This document shows positions 1-7,944 of a stretch of DNA of 64,000 nt, one piece after another. The stretch comes from Sutcliffiella halmapala. Its GTDB lineage: Bacteria; Bacillota; Bacilli; Bacillales; Bacillaceae_I. Numbering within the stretch: the stretch's first letter is position 1; each line of letters begins with the position of its first letter. The notes beneath the pieces are model-generated. The model had not been told where the DNA came from. It saw nothing but the letters and a program-made list of their open reading frames with translations, and made no database searches. The DNA lies in NCBI RefSeq assembly GCF_002019665.1, contig NZ_KV917375.1, forward strand, positions 2,113,175 through 2,177,174, read 5' to 3'. A program made the translations under genes and the position numbers.

Positions 1-81
1 TTATTATTAGAATAAGCTGTAAGTTCACACTTGTTTATAGTAGAAAGTTTTGTGGAAAAGCTAGAACCCATTATATAAATA

Positions 82-236
82 GGCTCCTTTAAACACCGCT
101 GTTGATTTCCGCACGTGGCTTCGCTTTCTGCGGGGCGCTTGTGGAGCCTCCTCGGCTTTTGCCTGCGGGGTCTCCACAAAACGCTATCTCCCGCAGGAGT
201 CTTCGCCTCGTGCTCCAATCAACAGCTAGGTACCTT
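82..236 (+). repeat. GC-rich palindromic intergenic repeat, copy A
   Basis: This is one of six related GC-rich elements in an otherwise AT-rich window. The outer arms are CTGTTGATT near 99 and AATCAACAG ending at 225. Inside are a second pair (GCGGGG / CCCGC) and an inner stem TTGTGGAG / CTCCACAA. It shares extra flanks (TTTAAACACCG on the left, CTAGGTAC on the right) with copy E at 61799-61954, so A and E look like one subtype. No protein-coding role is likely. Bases 1-81 and 237-435 show no gene. Confidence 0.85.
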
Positions 237-435
237 ATAATTAACACTTTACTTTAACAGAGTCTATTAATAATAAAATTCCCACACACTATCACAAGAC
301 GTTATTACAAGAATAACTTCTAGTAAAATCTCCTAGTCAAACTGCTTACAAGACATGAGAATAACCCAATCCACCCTAAATCATCGTAAATATAGATGAA
401 ATCTTCCTCTTATAATCAATCATAGTAAAAAATAC

Positions 436-464
436 TTGACAAATCCCTTTATTTTTTCAATAAT
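436..464 (+). promoter_or_regulatory. Probable sigma-A promoter of the helicase gene
   Basis: TTGACA at 436-441 is followed after 17 bases by AATAAT at 459-464, about 35 bases before the start codon at 500. The -35 is perfect and the -10 is four of six. A GGAGG site lies at 486-490. Confidence 0.6.
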
Positions 465-499
465 GTTTAGATGCAAACTTTTTCCCGGAGGTACATATA

Positions 500-2437
500 A
501 TGAATAATCGTCTGCCTTTTACAATGAACAAGGGTGATTCTTTTTTTGATCGTTTGAACGAATGGATAGGAGATGTTTTTTACGACATCTTACCGGAAGC
601 TGGTTTTGAACTGCGTGATGAACAAATCTTTATGGCATTTCAACTAGAACGAGCATTTAAAGAGAAAAAAGTCATTTTCTCAGAGGCTGGTGTTGGAACA
701 GGAAAGACGATGGTGTATCTTTTATATGCGATTTGTTACGCAAGATATATGGGAAAACCAGCCATTATTACCTGTGCCGATGAGTCCCTTATTGAACAAC
801 TAGTAAAAAAAGAAGGCGATATTGCGAAGCTTTCTCAAATACTAGATGTGACGTTTGATGTTCGTTTAGCAAAATCACCTGATCAATACTTATGTCTAAA
901 TAAACTTGATCATGCTCTAAATACCTATGATATTGACAATATTGATGATGTGTTTGATTCTCTACCGAGTTTTGTGAATAAGAACTCTGCTATGCAGTCC
1001 TTTCATCCATATGGCGATAGAAAGGATTATGCGAAATTAAATGATGAAGAATGGAATTTAATTGCATGGGATACTTTTCAAGACTGCTTTAGCTGTCAAA
1101 AGCGTCATCGATGTGGACAAACCTTATCAAGAGACCATTATCGGAAATCGACAGACTTAATTATTTGTTCGCATGATTTTTATATGGAACATGTCTGGAC
1201 TTTTGATAAGCGTAAAAGAGAAGGGCAACTCCCATTATTACCTGAAGCGTCTACAGTCGTATTCGATGAAGGCCATTTATTAGAATTTGCTGCACAAAAG
1301 GCACTAACATATAAAATTAAAAAACACATGGTAGAAGAGCTGCTTACGCGACTCTTAGGTAATGATTTAAGAGAAGAATTCGCTTTACTAGTGGAGGATT
1401 CTTTAGAAGCGAATGATTTATTCTTTGAAAGTTTGGAAGAAAATTTAAGTGTGGTAGAGGGATCAGACCGTAAGGATATTCGAATGGATCAATCCCTGTT
1501 CAAGGAAGCAAAAAACTTACTTTCAAAAGTTGAGGAAATTGGAAATCAATTAGTCTTTGAAGGGGAGCTTCATACAGTTGACCATTATCAATTGCATATC
1601 GTGGAAGAGTACTTAGATTCGATTGAGTTCTTGTTAAAGCTTCTCTTATCACAGGAAGATGTAATTGCATGGGCAGAACATGCCAATAATGATCTGACCT
1701 TAGTCGTTATGCCTAAAACAGTGGAAGAAGTACTAAAGACGAATGTTTTCTCTAAGAAGATCCCTTTTATCTTTTCTTCGGCTACACTATCGGATAACAA
1801 CTCATTTGATTACTTAGCGAATTCGTTAGGAATTGACGATTACTTATCGTTCTCTATTAACTCTCCGTTTGATTATGATGAGAATATGAATTTACAATTG
1901 GTAGAATTAAATACTCAAAATGATTTTGAGAAAAAATATCACCATACGATGAAAGCAATAGAACGTACCGATGGAAGTACCCTTGTTTTGTTTTCTAATA
2001 AGCAAGATCTACATCGTTTCCATGAAGAGAATCGTTCCAATGAAAATTATCGATTCCTCTATGAAGGAGATAAAGAAATTAGTGTCTTAGTTTCTGACTT
2101 CCAAAATGATGAAAAATCTGTCTTATGTGCTTATCACCTATGGGAAGGTCTAGATATACCTGGTCCATCGCTATCAAATGTTGTGATATGGTCTTTACCA
2201 TTCCCTCCAAATGATCCCGTATTTGCGGCAAAACGGAAAGGATTGGAAGATGCGTATATGCAACTAGATGTCCCATATATGCTACTTCGTTTAAGGCAAG
2301 GGATAGGAAGACTTATCAGATCTACGGATGATAGAGGAGAGATAACCATTTTCGCTCCAAATGATCTATCTAATGAAGTAAAGGATAAGCTACTAACAGC
2401 ACTACCAACTAGTCCGGTTTCAAGCACTCTGCAATAA
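500..2437 (+). CDS. ypvA: DinG/XPD-type ATP-dependent DNA helicase (YpvA-like)
   Basis: This is a 645-aa superfamily 2 helicase of the DinG/XPD iron-sulfur group, expected to unwind DNA 5'-3' in repair or replication rescue. The Walker A motif (GVGTGKT) is at residues 64-70 and a DEGH box at 256-259. Four cysteines at 132, 196, 199 and 205 sit where the 4Fe-4S domain lies in this family. The C-terminal half has the SATL motif and a QGIGRLIR motif VI. The start is ATG with GGAGG ten bases upstream. The M32 peptidase gene follows, the same order as ypvA-ypwA in B. subtilis. Family membership is seen in the motifs; the symbol rests on synteny and length. Confidence 0.88.
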   Translation: MNNRLPFTMNKGDSFFDRLNEWIGDVFYDILPEAGFELRDEQIFMAFQLERAFKEKKVIFSEAGVGTGKTMVYLLYAICYARYMGKPAIITCADESLIEQLVKKEGDIAKLSQILDVTFDVRLAKSPDQYLCLNKLDHALNTYDIDNIDDVFDSLPSFVNKNSAMQSFHPYGDRKDYAKLNDEEWNLIAWDTFQDCFSCQKRHRCGQTLSRDHYRKSTDLIICSHDFYMEHVWTFDKRKREGQLPLLPEASTVVFDEGHLLEFAAQKALTYKIKKHMVEELLTRLLGNDLREEFALLVEDSLEANDLFFESLEENLSVVEGSDRKDIRMDQSLFKEAKNLLSKVEEIGNQLVFEGELHTVDHYQLHIVEEYLDSIEFLLKLLLSQEDVIAWAEHANNDLTLVVMPKTVEEVLKTNVFSKKIPFIFSSATLSDNNSFDYLANSLGIDDYLSFSINSPFDYDENMNLQLVELNTQNDFEKKYHHTMKAIERTDGSTLVLFSNKQDLHRFHEENRSNENYRFLYEGDKEISVLVSDFQNDEKSVLCAYHLWEGLDIPGPSLSNVVIWSLPFPPNDPVFAAKRKGLEDAYMQLDVPYMLLRLRQGIGRLIRSTDDRGEITIFAPNDLSNEVKDKLLTALPTSPVSSTLQ

Positions 2438-2452
2438 GCAGAGTGCTTTTTG
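2424..2452 (+). terminator. Rho-independent terminator overlapping the end of ypvA
   Basis: A perfect nine-base stem (GCACTCTGC / GCAGAGTGC) with an AATAA loop is followed by six Ts. The stop codon at 2435-2437 lies in the loop, so the terminator is partly coding. Confidence 0.9.
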
Positions 2453-2570
2453 TTGTAATAACCATTGGATTGTTGCTAAGTTTGTTCAATTTTATATTTT
2501 TCCTGTTGCCAACTAGTGAGAAAATTGTGTATTCTTAAACTTAGTCTAAGATTTGTTGGGGGTTGTTAAA

Positions 2571-4085
2571 ATGCTAGAGATTGGTAGCGTAGAAGAACAG
2601 TATTTAGAGCATATAGCAAAAATGGAAAGCTATAAGGAAGCTTTATCACTAATATTTTGGGATTTAAGAACTGGGGCACCTAAAAAGGGAGTGGAGCGTC
2701 GTTCAGACGTCATCGGAACTTTATCCGCGGAAGTTTTTAATATGTCTACCTCAAAAGAGATGGAAGGGTTTCTAACACAGCTATTAAAAGAAGAAGTGTT
2801 TGCTACATTAAATGAAGTGACAAAAGCGTCTTTGCTTGAAAGTAAAAAGAATTATGATCAAAATAAGAAAATCCCTCCTAAGGAATACCAAGAGTATGTG
2901 GTACTGAGTTCTAAGGCAGAATCAGTTTGGGAAGAGGCAAAAGAACAATCAGATTTTTCGCTACTACTACCGTTTTTGGAAAAGCTAGTAGACTTTAACA
3001 AAAGGTTTATAGAATATTGGGGATATGAGGGCAACAAGTACAACACTTTACTCGATTTTTATGAGCCAGGAATGACTGTTGCTAAATTGGATGAGGTATT
3101 TGGAAAGCTAAAAGAACGTATTGTCCCTTTAGTTCAGGCTATTCAAACTTCTTCTGTACAACCAAGATCTTCGGCTTTACTTATTCCTTTTGCTAAAGAG
3201 CAACAGCGGAATTTTAGTCTAGAAGTGTTAAAAGATCTTCAATATGACTTTGACTCAGGCAGATTGGATGAAACCGTTCATCCTTTTGCAATCGGTTTAA
3301 ACCCAGGAGATGTTCGCGTCACTACGAAATATGATGAAAATGATTTTCGAACAGCCGTCTTTGGGACCATCCATGAATGTGGACATGCGCTTTATGAACA
3401 AAATATTTCATTGGATTTAATTGGAACAGGTTTATGTACGGGAACTTCAATGGGGATTCATGAATCACAATCCCTATTCTATGAAAACTTTGTAGGACGC
3501 CATTTTGCTTTTTGGAAGCGTCATTACGAAACACTCCAAGGCTACGCAAATGGAGCCTTTGATGGTTTAAGCTTAGATGAATTTTATTTAGCTATCAATG
3601 AAGCAAAGCCTTCCCTAATTCGAATTGAAGCAGATGAGCTTACTTATTCATTACATATTATGATTCGTTATGAACTAGAAAAAGCACTCTTCAATGATGA
3701 ATTAGAAGTGAAGGATTTACCTCAAGCCTGGAATGAAAAATACGAGAGCTATTTAGGAATAACTCCACCAAGTGATGCGAAGGGTGTCTTGCAGGACGTA
3801 CATTGGTCTGGTGGAGCATTTGGCTATTTTCCTTCTTATGCGCTAGGTCTTATGTACGCAGCTCAATTTAAACAAGCTATGTTGAAGGACCTGCCTAACT
3901 TTAATGAGCTTTTAGAAAAAGGTGACCTCCAACCTGTTAAAGCATGGCTAACAGAGAAAGTCCATCAATATGGCAAATTGAAAAAGCCATTGGAAATCTT
4001 AAAGGATGTAACAGGTGAGGAGTTAAATGTTGATTATTTAATTACGTATTTAGAAGAGAAATATAGAGGAATCTATCAGCTTTAG
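2571..4085 (+). CDS. ypwA: M32 family thermostable metallocarboxypeptidase (YpwA-like)
   Basis: This 504-aa zinc carboxypeptidase removes C-terminal amino acids from peptides in the cytoplasm. The zinc site HECGH is at residues 268-272 and the downstream HES motif supplies Glu298, both typical of family M32. Length is normal for the family (about 500). The reading frame is open from a TTG at 2553, but the ATG at 2571 is preferred because GGGGG at about 2557-2561 is well spaced before it. It is followed by its own terminator and stands as a single gene after ypvA. Substrate preference cannot be read from sequence. Confidence 0.9.
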   Translation: MLEIGSVEEQYLEHIAKMESYKEALSLIFWDLRTGAPKKGVERRSDVIGTLSAEVFNMSTSKEMEGFLTQLLKEEVFATLNEVTKASLLESKKNYDQNKKIPPKEYQEYVVLSSKAESVWEEAKEQSDFSLLLPFLEKLVDFNKRFIEYWGYEGNKYNTLLDFYEPGMTVAKLDEVFGKLKERIVPLVQAIQTSSVQPRSSALLIPFAKEQQRNFSLEVLKDLQYDFDSGRLDETVHPFAIGLNPGDVRVTTKYDENDFRTAVFGTIHECGHALYEQNISLDLIGTGLCTGTSMGIHESQSLFYENFVGRHFAFWKRHYETLQGYANGAFDGLSLDEFYLAINEAKPSLIRIEADELTYSLHIMIRYELEKALFNDELEVKDLPQAWNEKYESYLGITPPSDAKGVLQDVHWSGGAFGYFPSYALGLMYAAQFKQAMLKDLPNFNELLEKGDLQPVKAWLTEKVHQYGKLKKPLEILKDVTGEELNVDYLITYLEEKYRGIYQL

Positions 4086-4109
4086 TATGGCGGATTTTTC
4101 GTTAAACAT

Positions 4110-4140
4110 GAGGATAACCATTGGTTAATCCTCTTTTCTT
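4110..4140 (+). terminator. Terminator after ypwA
   Basis: The inverted repeat GAGGAT-AACC / GGTTAATCCTC is followed by a T-rich run (TTTTCTTTT), 25 bases after the stop codon. Confidence 0.75.
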
Positions 4141-4234
4141 TTGGAAAATACCATTTAAAAGAATTTGTTCTATTTCTGATAATAAAAATCAGGGAAATGA
4201 AAAAGGGTTGAAATTAAAACGAAAATTAGCTTTT

Positions 4235-4263
4235 AAAAAAAGAAGTCCAATAACAAGGACTTC
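4235..4263 (-). terminator. Terminator after the CheX-like gene
   Basis: Read on the minus strand, GAAGTCC / GGACTTC form a stem followed by seven Ts (the A run at 4235-4241). It lies just past the stop of the minus-strand gene. Confidence 0.8.
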
Positions 4264-4275
4264 AATAATATCAGA

Positions 4276-4734
4276 TTATGAGACAGCTTCTAATTCCACA
4301 ATAATTTGCATTTCTCCATTATCTTTCAAAAAAATCGGAGAATGAAGTCGATGGTGAAAATGAAACTCTTGTTGTTGTTCGATTAAAACATTTGGAGGAG
4401 TAATATCCATATTCAACCCACTTTGAGCAATGTTGGTTGAGAGATTTCCTGCGATCATATTACCTAATTCACCTGTAAAAGATTGAAGCATTTCTCCCTC
4501 TAACTCCATCCCAAACATTAATGAGCCAATATGCTGAAAAACAGTTTGTTCTCCCTGAATAATTAATTGCCCCCGGATATCTCCGGTTAATACGATGAGG
4601 ACCCCTAATGCTACATTGGTTAAATTTTCTGTATGTAAACTTGGTTGGTCAAACGTAAAGTCTATTGGAATAACTGATTTTACTGAATCAATAGTCCTAT
4701 TAAAGACCTGTGTCAAGCTCTCTGCAGGGGACAT
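4276..4734 (-). CDS. CheX/CheC-type chemotaxis phosphatase-like protein
   Basis: This 152-aa protein has the CheC/CheX/FliY fold signature: a conserved E-x2-N (Glu89, Asn92 in GELGNMIAGN) that in this family attacks phospho-CheY. Only one such motif is present, as in CheX, whereas CheC has two. ATG at 4734 is chosen because GAGGAGGTG sits directly upstream at 4740-4748; the frame extends further upstream without a ribosome site. It is monocistronic and convergent with ypwA. No other chemotaxis gene is nearby, so its partner CheY must be elsewhere. Confidence 0.75.
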   Translation of the reverse strand: MSPAESLTQVFNRTIDSVKSVIPIDFTFDQPSLHTENLTNVALGVLIVLTGDIRGQLIIQGEQTVFQHIGSLMFGMELEGEMLQSFTGELGNMIAGNLSTNIAQSGLNMDITPPNVLIEQQQEFHFHHRLHSPIFLKDNGEMQIIVELEAVS

Positions 4735-4879
4735 AAAGCACCTCCTCAACTCAAATAAATAGTACTTTTTTATCATATCACAAATTTCGACTTATTTTTC
4801 AATAAATTTGTTAATAAAGGTTTGAGTATGCTAAGTTTGTTGAACAATAAGGAGAGATTCCATGGCAGCCCACGGAAAT

Positions 4880-4957
4880 CGAACGCCTAGCACGGAAATC
4901 ATCAGGGTGTTCGAAGGTGTCATCTTTATTTTCACGGTAGCTTTTCACCTAGAAAGA
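4880..4957 (-). repeat. Degenerate relic of the GC-rich intergenic repeat
   Basis: The segment reads GCACGGAAATCATCAGGGTG and then a stretch ending CATCTTTATTTTCA. This matches the terminal portion of copy D (GGAGATCAAAAGGGTG, then CTATCTTTATTTTCAAG at about 36870-36907). The hairpin core is missing. It looks like one end of the element left upstream of the acetyltransferase. Confidence 0.6.
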
Positions 4958-4975
4958 ATGAGAAGAGGTATAAAA

Positions 4976-5518
4976 ATGTCTGAAATGTCTTTAGAATTCA
5001 CTGCAAAGGATGGAACTACTGTCAAGCTTAGACCAGTTAAAGAAGAGGATGCAAAAGACATAATTAATGCGGTAGAAAGCATTATTGCTGCTGGAGAATA
5101 TATTCAAAAAGAATCGCCAAGAACCGAAAAGGAAGAGAAAGATTTCATTAAAGAAATGAAACAAAAAGGAAATATGTATCTGGCGGTAGAAAAAAACAGT
5201 AAAGTTGTCGGGATCGCTCGTGTGATAAAGGGCGAACTGAAAATGAAAAGCCATACAGGACTATTTCGAACATGGTTAGCAGAAGAAGCACAAGGTCTTG
5301 GAATCGGAAAAAAAATTATGGAATACACCGATAAATGGTGTGAACAAAATATAAAAAAACTTACACTCACCGTTTTTTCTTCCAACGAAGTAGCTTACCA
5401 ACTCTATAAAAAATATGGTTTTCATGAAGAAGGGAATCAAAAGGAACAAGCCTTTATTAAAGGAGACTATGTGGATGAAAGATGGATGGCCAAATTTTAT
5501 CGAACAAATGATAATTGA
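4976..5518 (+). CDS. GNAT family N-acetyltransferase
   Basis: This 180-aa protein has the GNAT acetyl-CoA signature Q-x2-G-x-G at residues 106-111 (AQGLGIGK) and the usual C-terminal YKKYGF segment. It would transfer an acetyl group from acetyl-CoA to an amine substrate that cannot be named from sequence. The frame stays open upstream to 4862, but that part is made of repeat relic and lacks a good ribosome site. ATG at 4976 follows AGAGG at 4964-4968. The gene stands alone, divergent from the CheX-like gene. Confidence 0.8.
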   Translation: MSEMSLEFTAKDGTTVKLRPVKEEDAKDIINAVESIIAAGEYIQKESPRTEKEEKDFIKEMKQKGNMYLAVEKNSKVVGIARVIKGELKMKSHTGLFRTWLAEEAQGLGIGKKIMEYTDKWCEQNIKKLTLTVFSSNEVAYQLYKKYGFHEEGNQKEQAFIKGDYVDERWMAKFYRTNDN

Positions 5519-5607
5519 TAATTTCCATTAATTTATAATGTTAAAAGAACGATTTTTCGGTATAATAAAAATGCACAACACAACAACTCCTTTAAAACGT
5601 TTTAAGT

Positions 5608-5636
5608 TTTCCTAAGTTACTAGGAAAGCTTTTTTT
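5608..5636 (+). terminator. Terminator after the acetyltransferase
   Basis: TTTCCTA / TAGGAAA with a six-base loop is followed by GC and seven Ts, about 90 bases past the stop codon. Confidence 0.65.
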
Positions 5637-5720
5637 ATCGCTTTTTTTTAAATCCAATATTTGTATAAATATTAAAAACTTGGAAATAGTAAAAATACTA
5701 CGATTCTGAGGTGTATTACT

Positions 5721-6800
5721 ATGCCAAAAATACTATCAGTTGGAACTTCTATCCCCAAACACACAATAAAACAAGATACAGCCGTAGAATTTGCCAACGA
5801 GCTATTTGAAGAGTCCTTTAAAGATATCTCAAGACTCTTAACTGTTTTTCAAAATGGCCAAATTGAGAAGCGACATTTTGTGAAAGATTTAGAATGGTTT
5901 CGTGAACCTCATTCCTTCGAAGAAAGAAATAATCTTTACATAGAAGAATCTGTTTCATATGGAGTAAGAGCAATTACGGCATGTTTAGAAAATCCTATCT
6001 TACTTCCCAAAAAAATAGACTATGAAGAAATAGAGGCAATTTTTTATATTTCTACAACTGGCATGGCAACCCCTAGTATAGAAGCACGTATTATGAATAT
6101 CCTGCCATTTTCTCCTTATACGAAAAGAATTCCGATTTGGGGCTTAGGATGCGCAGGTGGTGCAGCTGGCCTTTCTCGTGCTTTTGAATACTGTAAAGCT
6201 TTTTCAAAATCCAAAGTATTGGTTCTTTGTGTAGAGCTTTGTAGCTTAACTTTTCAAAAGAATGATCGTTCAAAAAGCAATCTTATCGGTACCTCGCTGT
6301 TTGCGGACGGTATTTGCTGTGTTCTTGTAGCGGGTGATGATGTAACCGTAAACACAGATCGTTCCTATCCACATATTTTAGGGAGTCAGTCCACTTTAAT
6401 GAAGGATTCAGAGGAGGTAATGGGCTGGGAGATAAAGAACGAAGGCCTATATGTAGTGTTTTCACGCGATATACCGTCGATTATTACAGAGTGGCTTTCC
6501 CCAAATGTACAACATTTTTTGAAGGAGTATCATTTAGCGACAGAGGATATTGAGCACTTTATTCTTCATCCTGGAGGGAAAAAAGTTTTGGATGCGTATA
6601 TCGACTGTCTTGAGATACATGAATCGAAGCTTAAAATTTCTTTTGAAGTGTTGAAGCAATTCGGTAATATGTCTTCGGCAACTGTGCTTTTTGTCCTTAA
6701 GGAAATGATGGAAAAGGAAGCGAAAAAAGAAGATATTGGTTTAGTTGGTGCACTAGGTCCTGGATTTTGTTCCGAAATGCTGCTGTTAAAATGGGAGTGA
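5721..6800 (+). CDS. bpsA: Type III polyketide synthase (alkylpyrone synthase)
   Basis: This 359-aa chalcone/stilbene synthase-fold enzyme carries the full catalytic triad: Cys144 in GLGCAGG, His283 in ILHPGG and Asn316 in FGNMSSA. Members in Bacillus (BpsA/BcsA) condense fatty acyl-CoA with malonyl-CoA into alkylpyrones. The start ATG follows GAGGTG. The methyltransferase gene starts four bases after the stop codon, so the two are almost certainly one transcript. The triad is seen directly; the product class is inferred from the family and the partner gene. Confidence 0.9.
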   Translation: MPKILSVGTSIPKHTIKQDTAVEFANELFEESFKDISRLLTVFQNGQIEKRHFVKDLEWFREPHSFEERNNLYIEESVSYGVRAITACLENPILLPKKIDYEEIEAIFYISTTGMATPSIEARIMNILPFSPYTKRIPIWGLGCAGGAAGLSRAFEYCKAFSKSKVLVLCVELCSLTFQKNDRSKSNLIGTSLFADGICCVLVAGDDVTVNTDRSYPHILGSQSTLMKDSEEVMGWEIKNEGLYVVFSRDIPSIITEWLSPNVQHFLKEYHLATEDIEHFILHPGGKKVLDAYIDCLEIHESKLKISFEVLKQFGNMSSATVLFVLKEMMEKEAKKEDIGLVGALGPGFCSEMLLLKWE

Positions 6801-6804
6801 GCAG

Positions 6805-7371
6805 ATGTTTCTTATCTTTTTTTTATTTATTATATTTCAGCGTTTAGGTGAGCTATCGATTGCGAAGAATAATGAGAGATGGATGAAAGAGAACGGTGCT
6901 TTAGAATTTGGAGAGAATCATTATGGTTATATGGTATTTATGCATATTGCTTTTCTTGTTTGTTTTTTGTTAGAAGTGTTGGTGTTTGCAAAAACAATTC
7001 ATCCACTATGGCCTGTGATAGTAATTCTATTCATGGTAACTCAAGGATTGAGGATATGGGCGATTACCTCTTTAGGTAGGTATTGGAACACCAAAATTCT
7101 AGTTGTTCCAAGCGCAACAATTGTGCGAAAAGGACCTTACCGGTTTCTTCGTCATCCTAATTATTTAATAGTGGGATTAGAAATTTTTCTTATTCCTGTG
7201 CTTTTTCAAGCGTATATAACGGCTGCTCTATTTACCATCTTAAATGTTTGGATGCTATCTGTTAGAATCCCAATTGAAGAAAAAGCATTATCGCATACAG
7301 CAAGCGACTATTCTGACTATATCCTAGAAAAAAGCAGATTCACACCGAAATTCAATAAAAATATTGATTGA
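6805..7371 (+). CDS. bpsB: Isoprenylcysteine methyltransferase-family protein (BpsB/YpbQ)
   Basis: This 188-aa integral membrane protein has several hydrophobic helices and the ICMT-family signature RHPNY at 116-120, part of the SAM-binding site. In B. subtilis the equivalent enzyme O-methylates alkylpyrones made by the adjacent type III synthase. It follows bpsA after a four-base gap, so translation is probably coupled. The last codons run into the Fur-box promoter of the next small gene. Confidence 0.85.
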   Translation: MFLIFFLFIIFQRLGELSIAKNNERWMKENGALEFGENHYGYMVFMHIAFLVCFLLEVLVFAKTIHPLWPVIVILFMVTQGLRIWAITSLGRYWNTKILVVPSATIVRKGPYRFLRHPNYLIVGLEIFLIPVLFQAYITAALFTILNVWMLSVRIPIEEKALSHTASDYSDYILEKSRFTPKFNKNID

Positions 7372-7420
7372 TAGTCATTGTCAATTAGCTGAAAATCTGT
7401 TAAGATGATAATAATTATCA
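7369..7420 (+). promoter_or_regulatory. Fur-regulated promoter with two Fur boxes
   Basis: A near-ideal sigma-A promoter, TTGTCA at 7378-7383 and TAAGAT at 7401-7406 with a 17-base spacer, is flanked by two Fur-type 7-1-7 sites. The site at 7406-7420 (TGATAATAATTATCA) is a perfect 7-1-7 palindrome. The site at 7369-7383 (TGATAGTCATTGTCA) matches 12 of 14 consensus positions and covers the -35. Repression by iron-loaded Fur is the expected outcome. Confidence 0.8.
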
Positions 7421-7446
7421 ATTTCAATGAAGGGGGAAGTGTAACG

Positions 7447-7545
7447 ATGATGATACTTCTTTTTGCAGGGACAACAATTGTTGCCTATTCCATTCTCTTA
7501 AAAGTTGTTTTACGACATACATGTGAGCCTAAACAAGCAGAATAA
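7447..7545 (+). CDS. Fur-controlled 32-aa membrane peptide
   Basis: This short gene encodes a 32-residue peptide: an N-terminal hydrophobic helix (about residues 2-20) and a short polar tail with one cysteine (RHTCEPKQAE). GGGGGAAG lies just upstream of two consecutive ATG codons, and a strong terminator follows at 7552-7594. The Fur-box promoter begins 78 bases before the start. I do not recognise a family. Its promoter suggests induction under iron limitation, perhaps as a small membrane regulator. It is unrelated in visible sequence to the basic Fur-regulated FbpA/B/C proteins. Confidence 0.7.
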   Translation: MMILLFAGTTIVAYSILLKVVLRHTCEPKQAE

Positions 7546-7551
7546 TACATA

Positions 7552-7594
7552 ACAAGACCCGTTGCTATATAAAAGCAGTGAGTCTTGTTTTTTT
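7552..7594 (+). terminator. Terminator after the 32-aa gene
   Basis: CAAGACCCGTTGCT pairs imperfectly with AGCAGTGAGTCTTG and is followed by seven Ts. Confidence 0.85.
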
Positions 7595-7599
7595 GTTCT

Positions 7600-7830
7600 T
7601 GAAAATAAGTAGGTTGCTGGTTAAACTCCCTGTAAATCTCCGGTGCAGGTGTTCGCTTATCCAGAGGGAGTTTGTGGAGCCTCCTCGGCTTTTGCCTGCG
7701 GGGGTCTCCACAAAACGCTACTTCCCGCAGGAGTCTCACGCCTTCCACGACGATCTACAGGGGGAGTCCGAGATACTTAACATTCCTCCTTTTCATCATC
7801 CATGATGCAAATTAGTTTGCAGGGGTGTCA
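7600..7830 (+). repeat. GC-rich palindromic intergenic repeat, copy B
   Basis: The long form of the repeat, from a left end (TTGAAAATA near 7600) to a right end (TTTTCATCATCCATGATGCAA, then TTTGCAGGGGTG). The inner stem GTGGAG / CTCCAC and the CCCGCAGGAGTC motif are intact. It fills the gap before dynA; no gene is seen here. Confidence 0.85.
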
Positions 7831-7944
7831 ATGTGAATTTAAGGTGTTTCACGGATAGTTATTTACAGTTTAAATATAGGAAAATTCGTTATAATCAAGT
7901 AAAATAGAAGAATAATGTATCATGAAGACAGCTGAGGGGACTAA

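Noticed and set aside
82-236. Repeat considered as a CRISPR array or tandem repeat
   Set aside because: Copies are single, far apart and in both orientations; there are no spacers.
4121-4345. 74-codon plus-strand frame after ypwA
   Set aside because: It runs across two terminators and antisense to the CheX-like gene, with no ribosome site.
7485-7748. 87-codon minus-strand frame over repeat copy B
   Set aside because: Its protein (LLREVAFCGDPRRQKPRRLHK) is simply the translated repeat; similar frames arise in copies C, D and F. It has no ribosome site and runs against the Fur-controlled gene.
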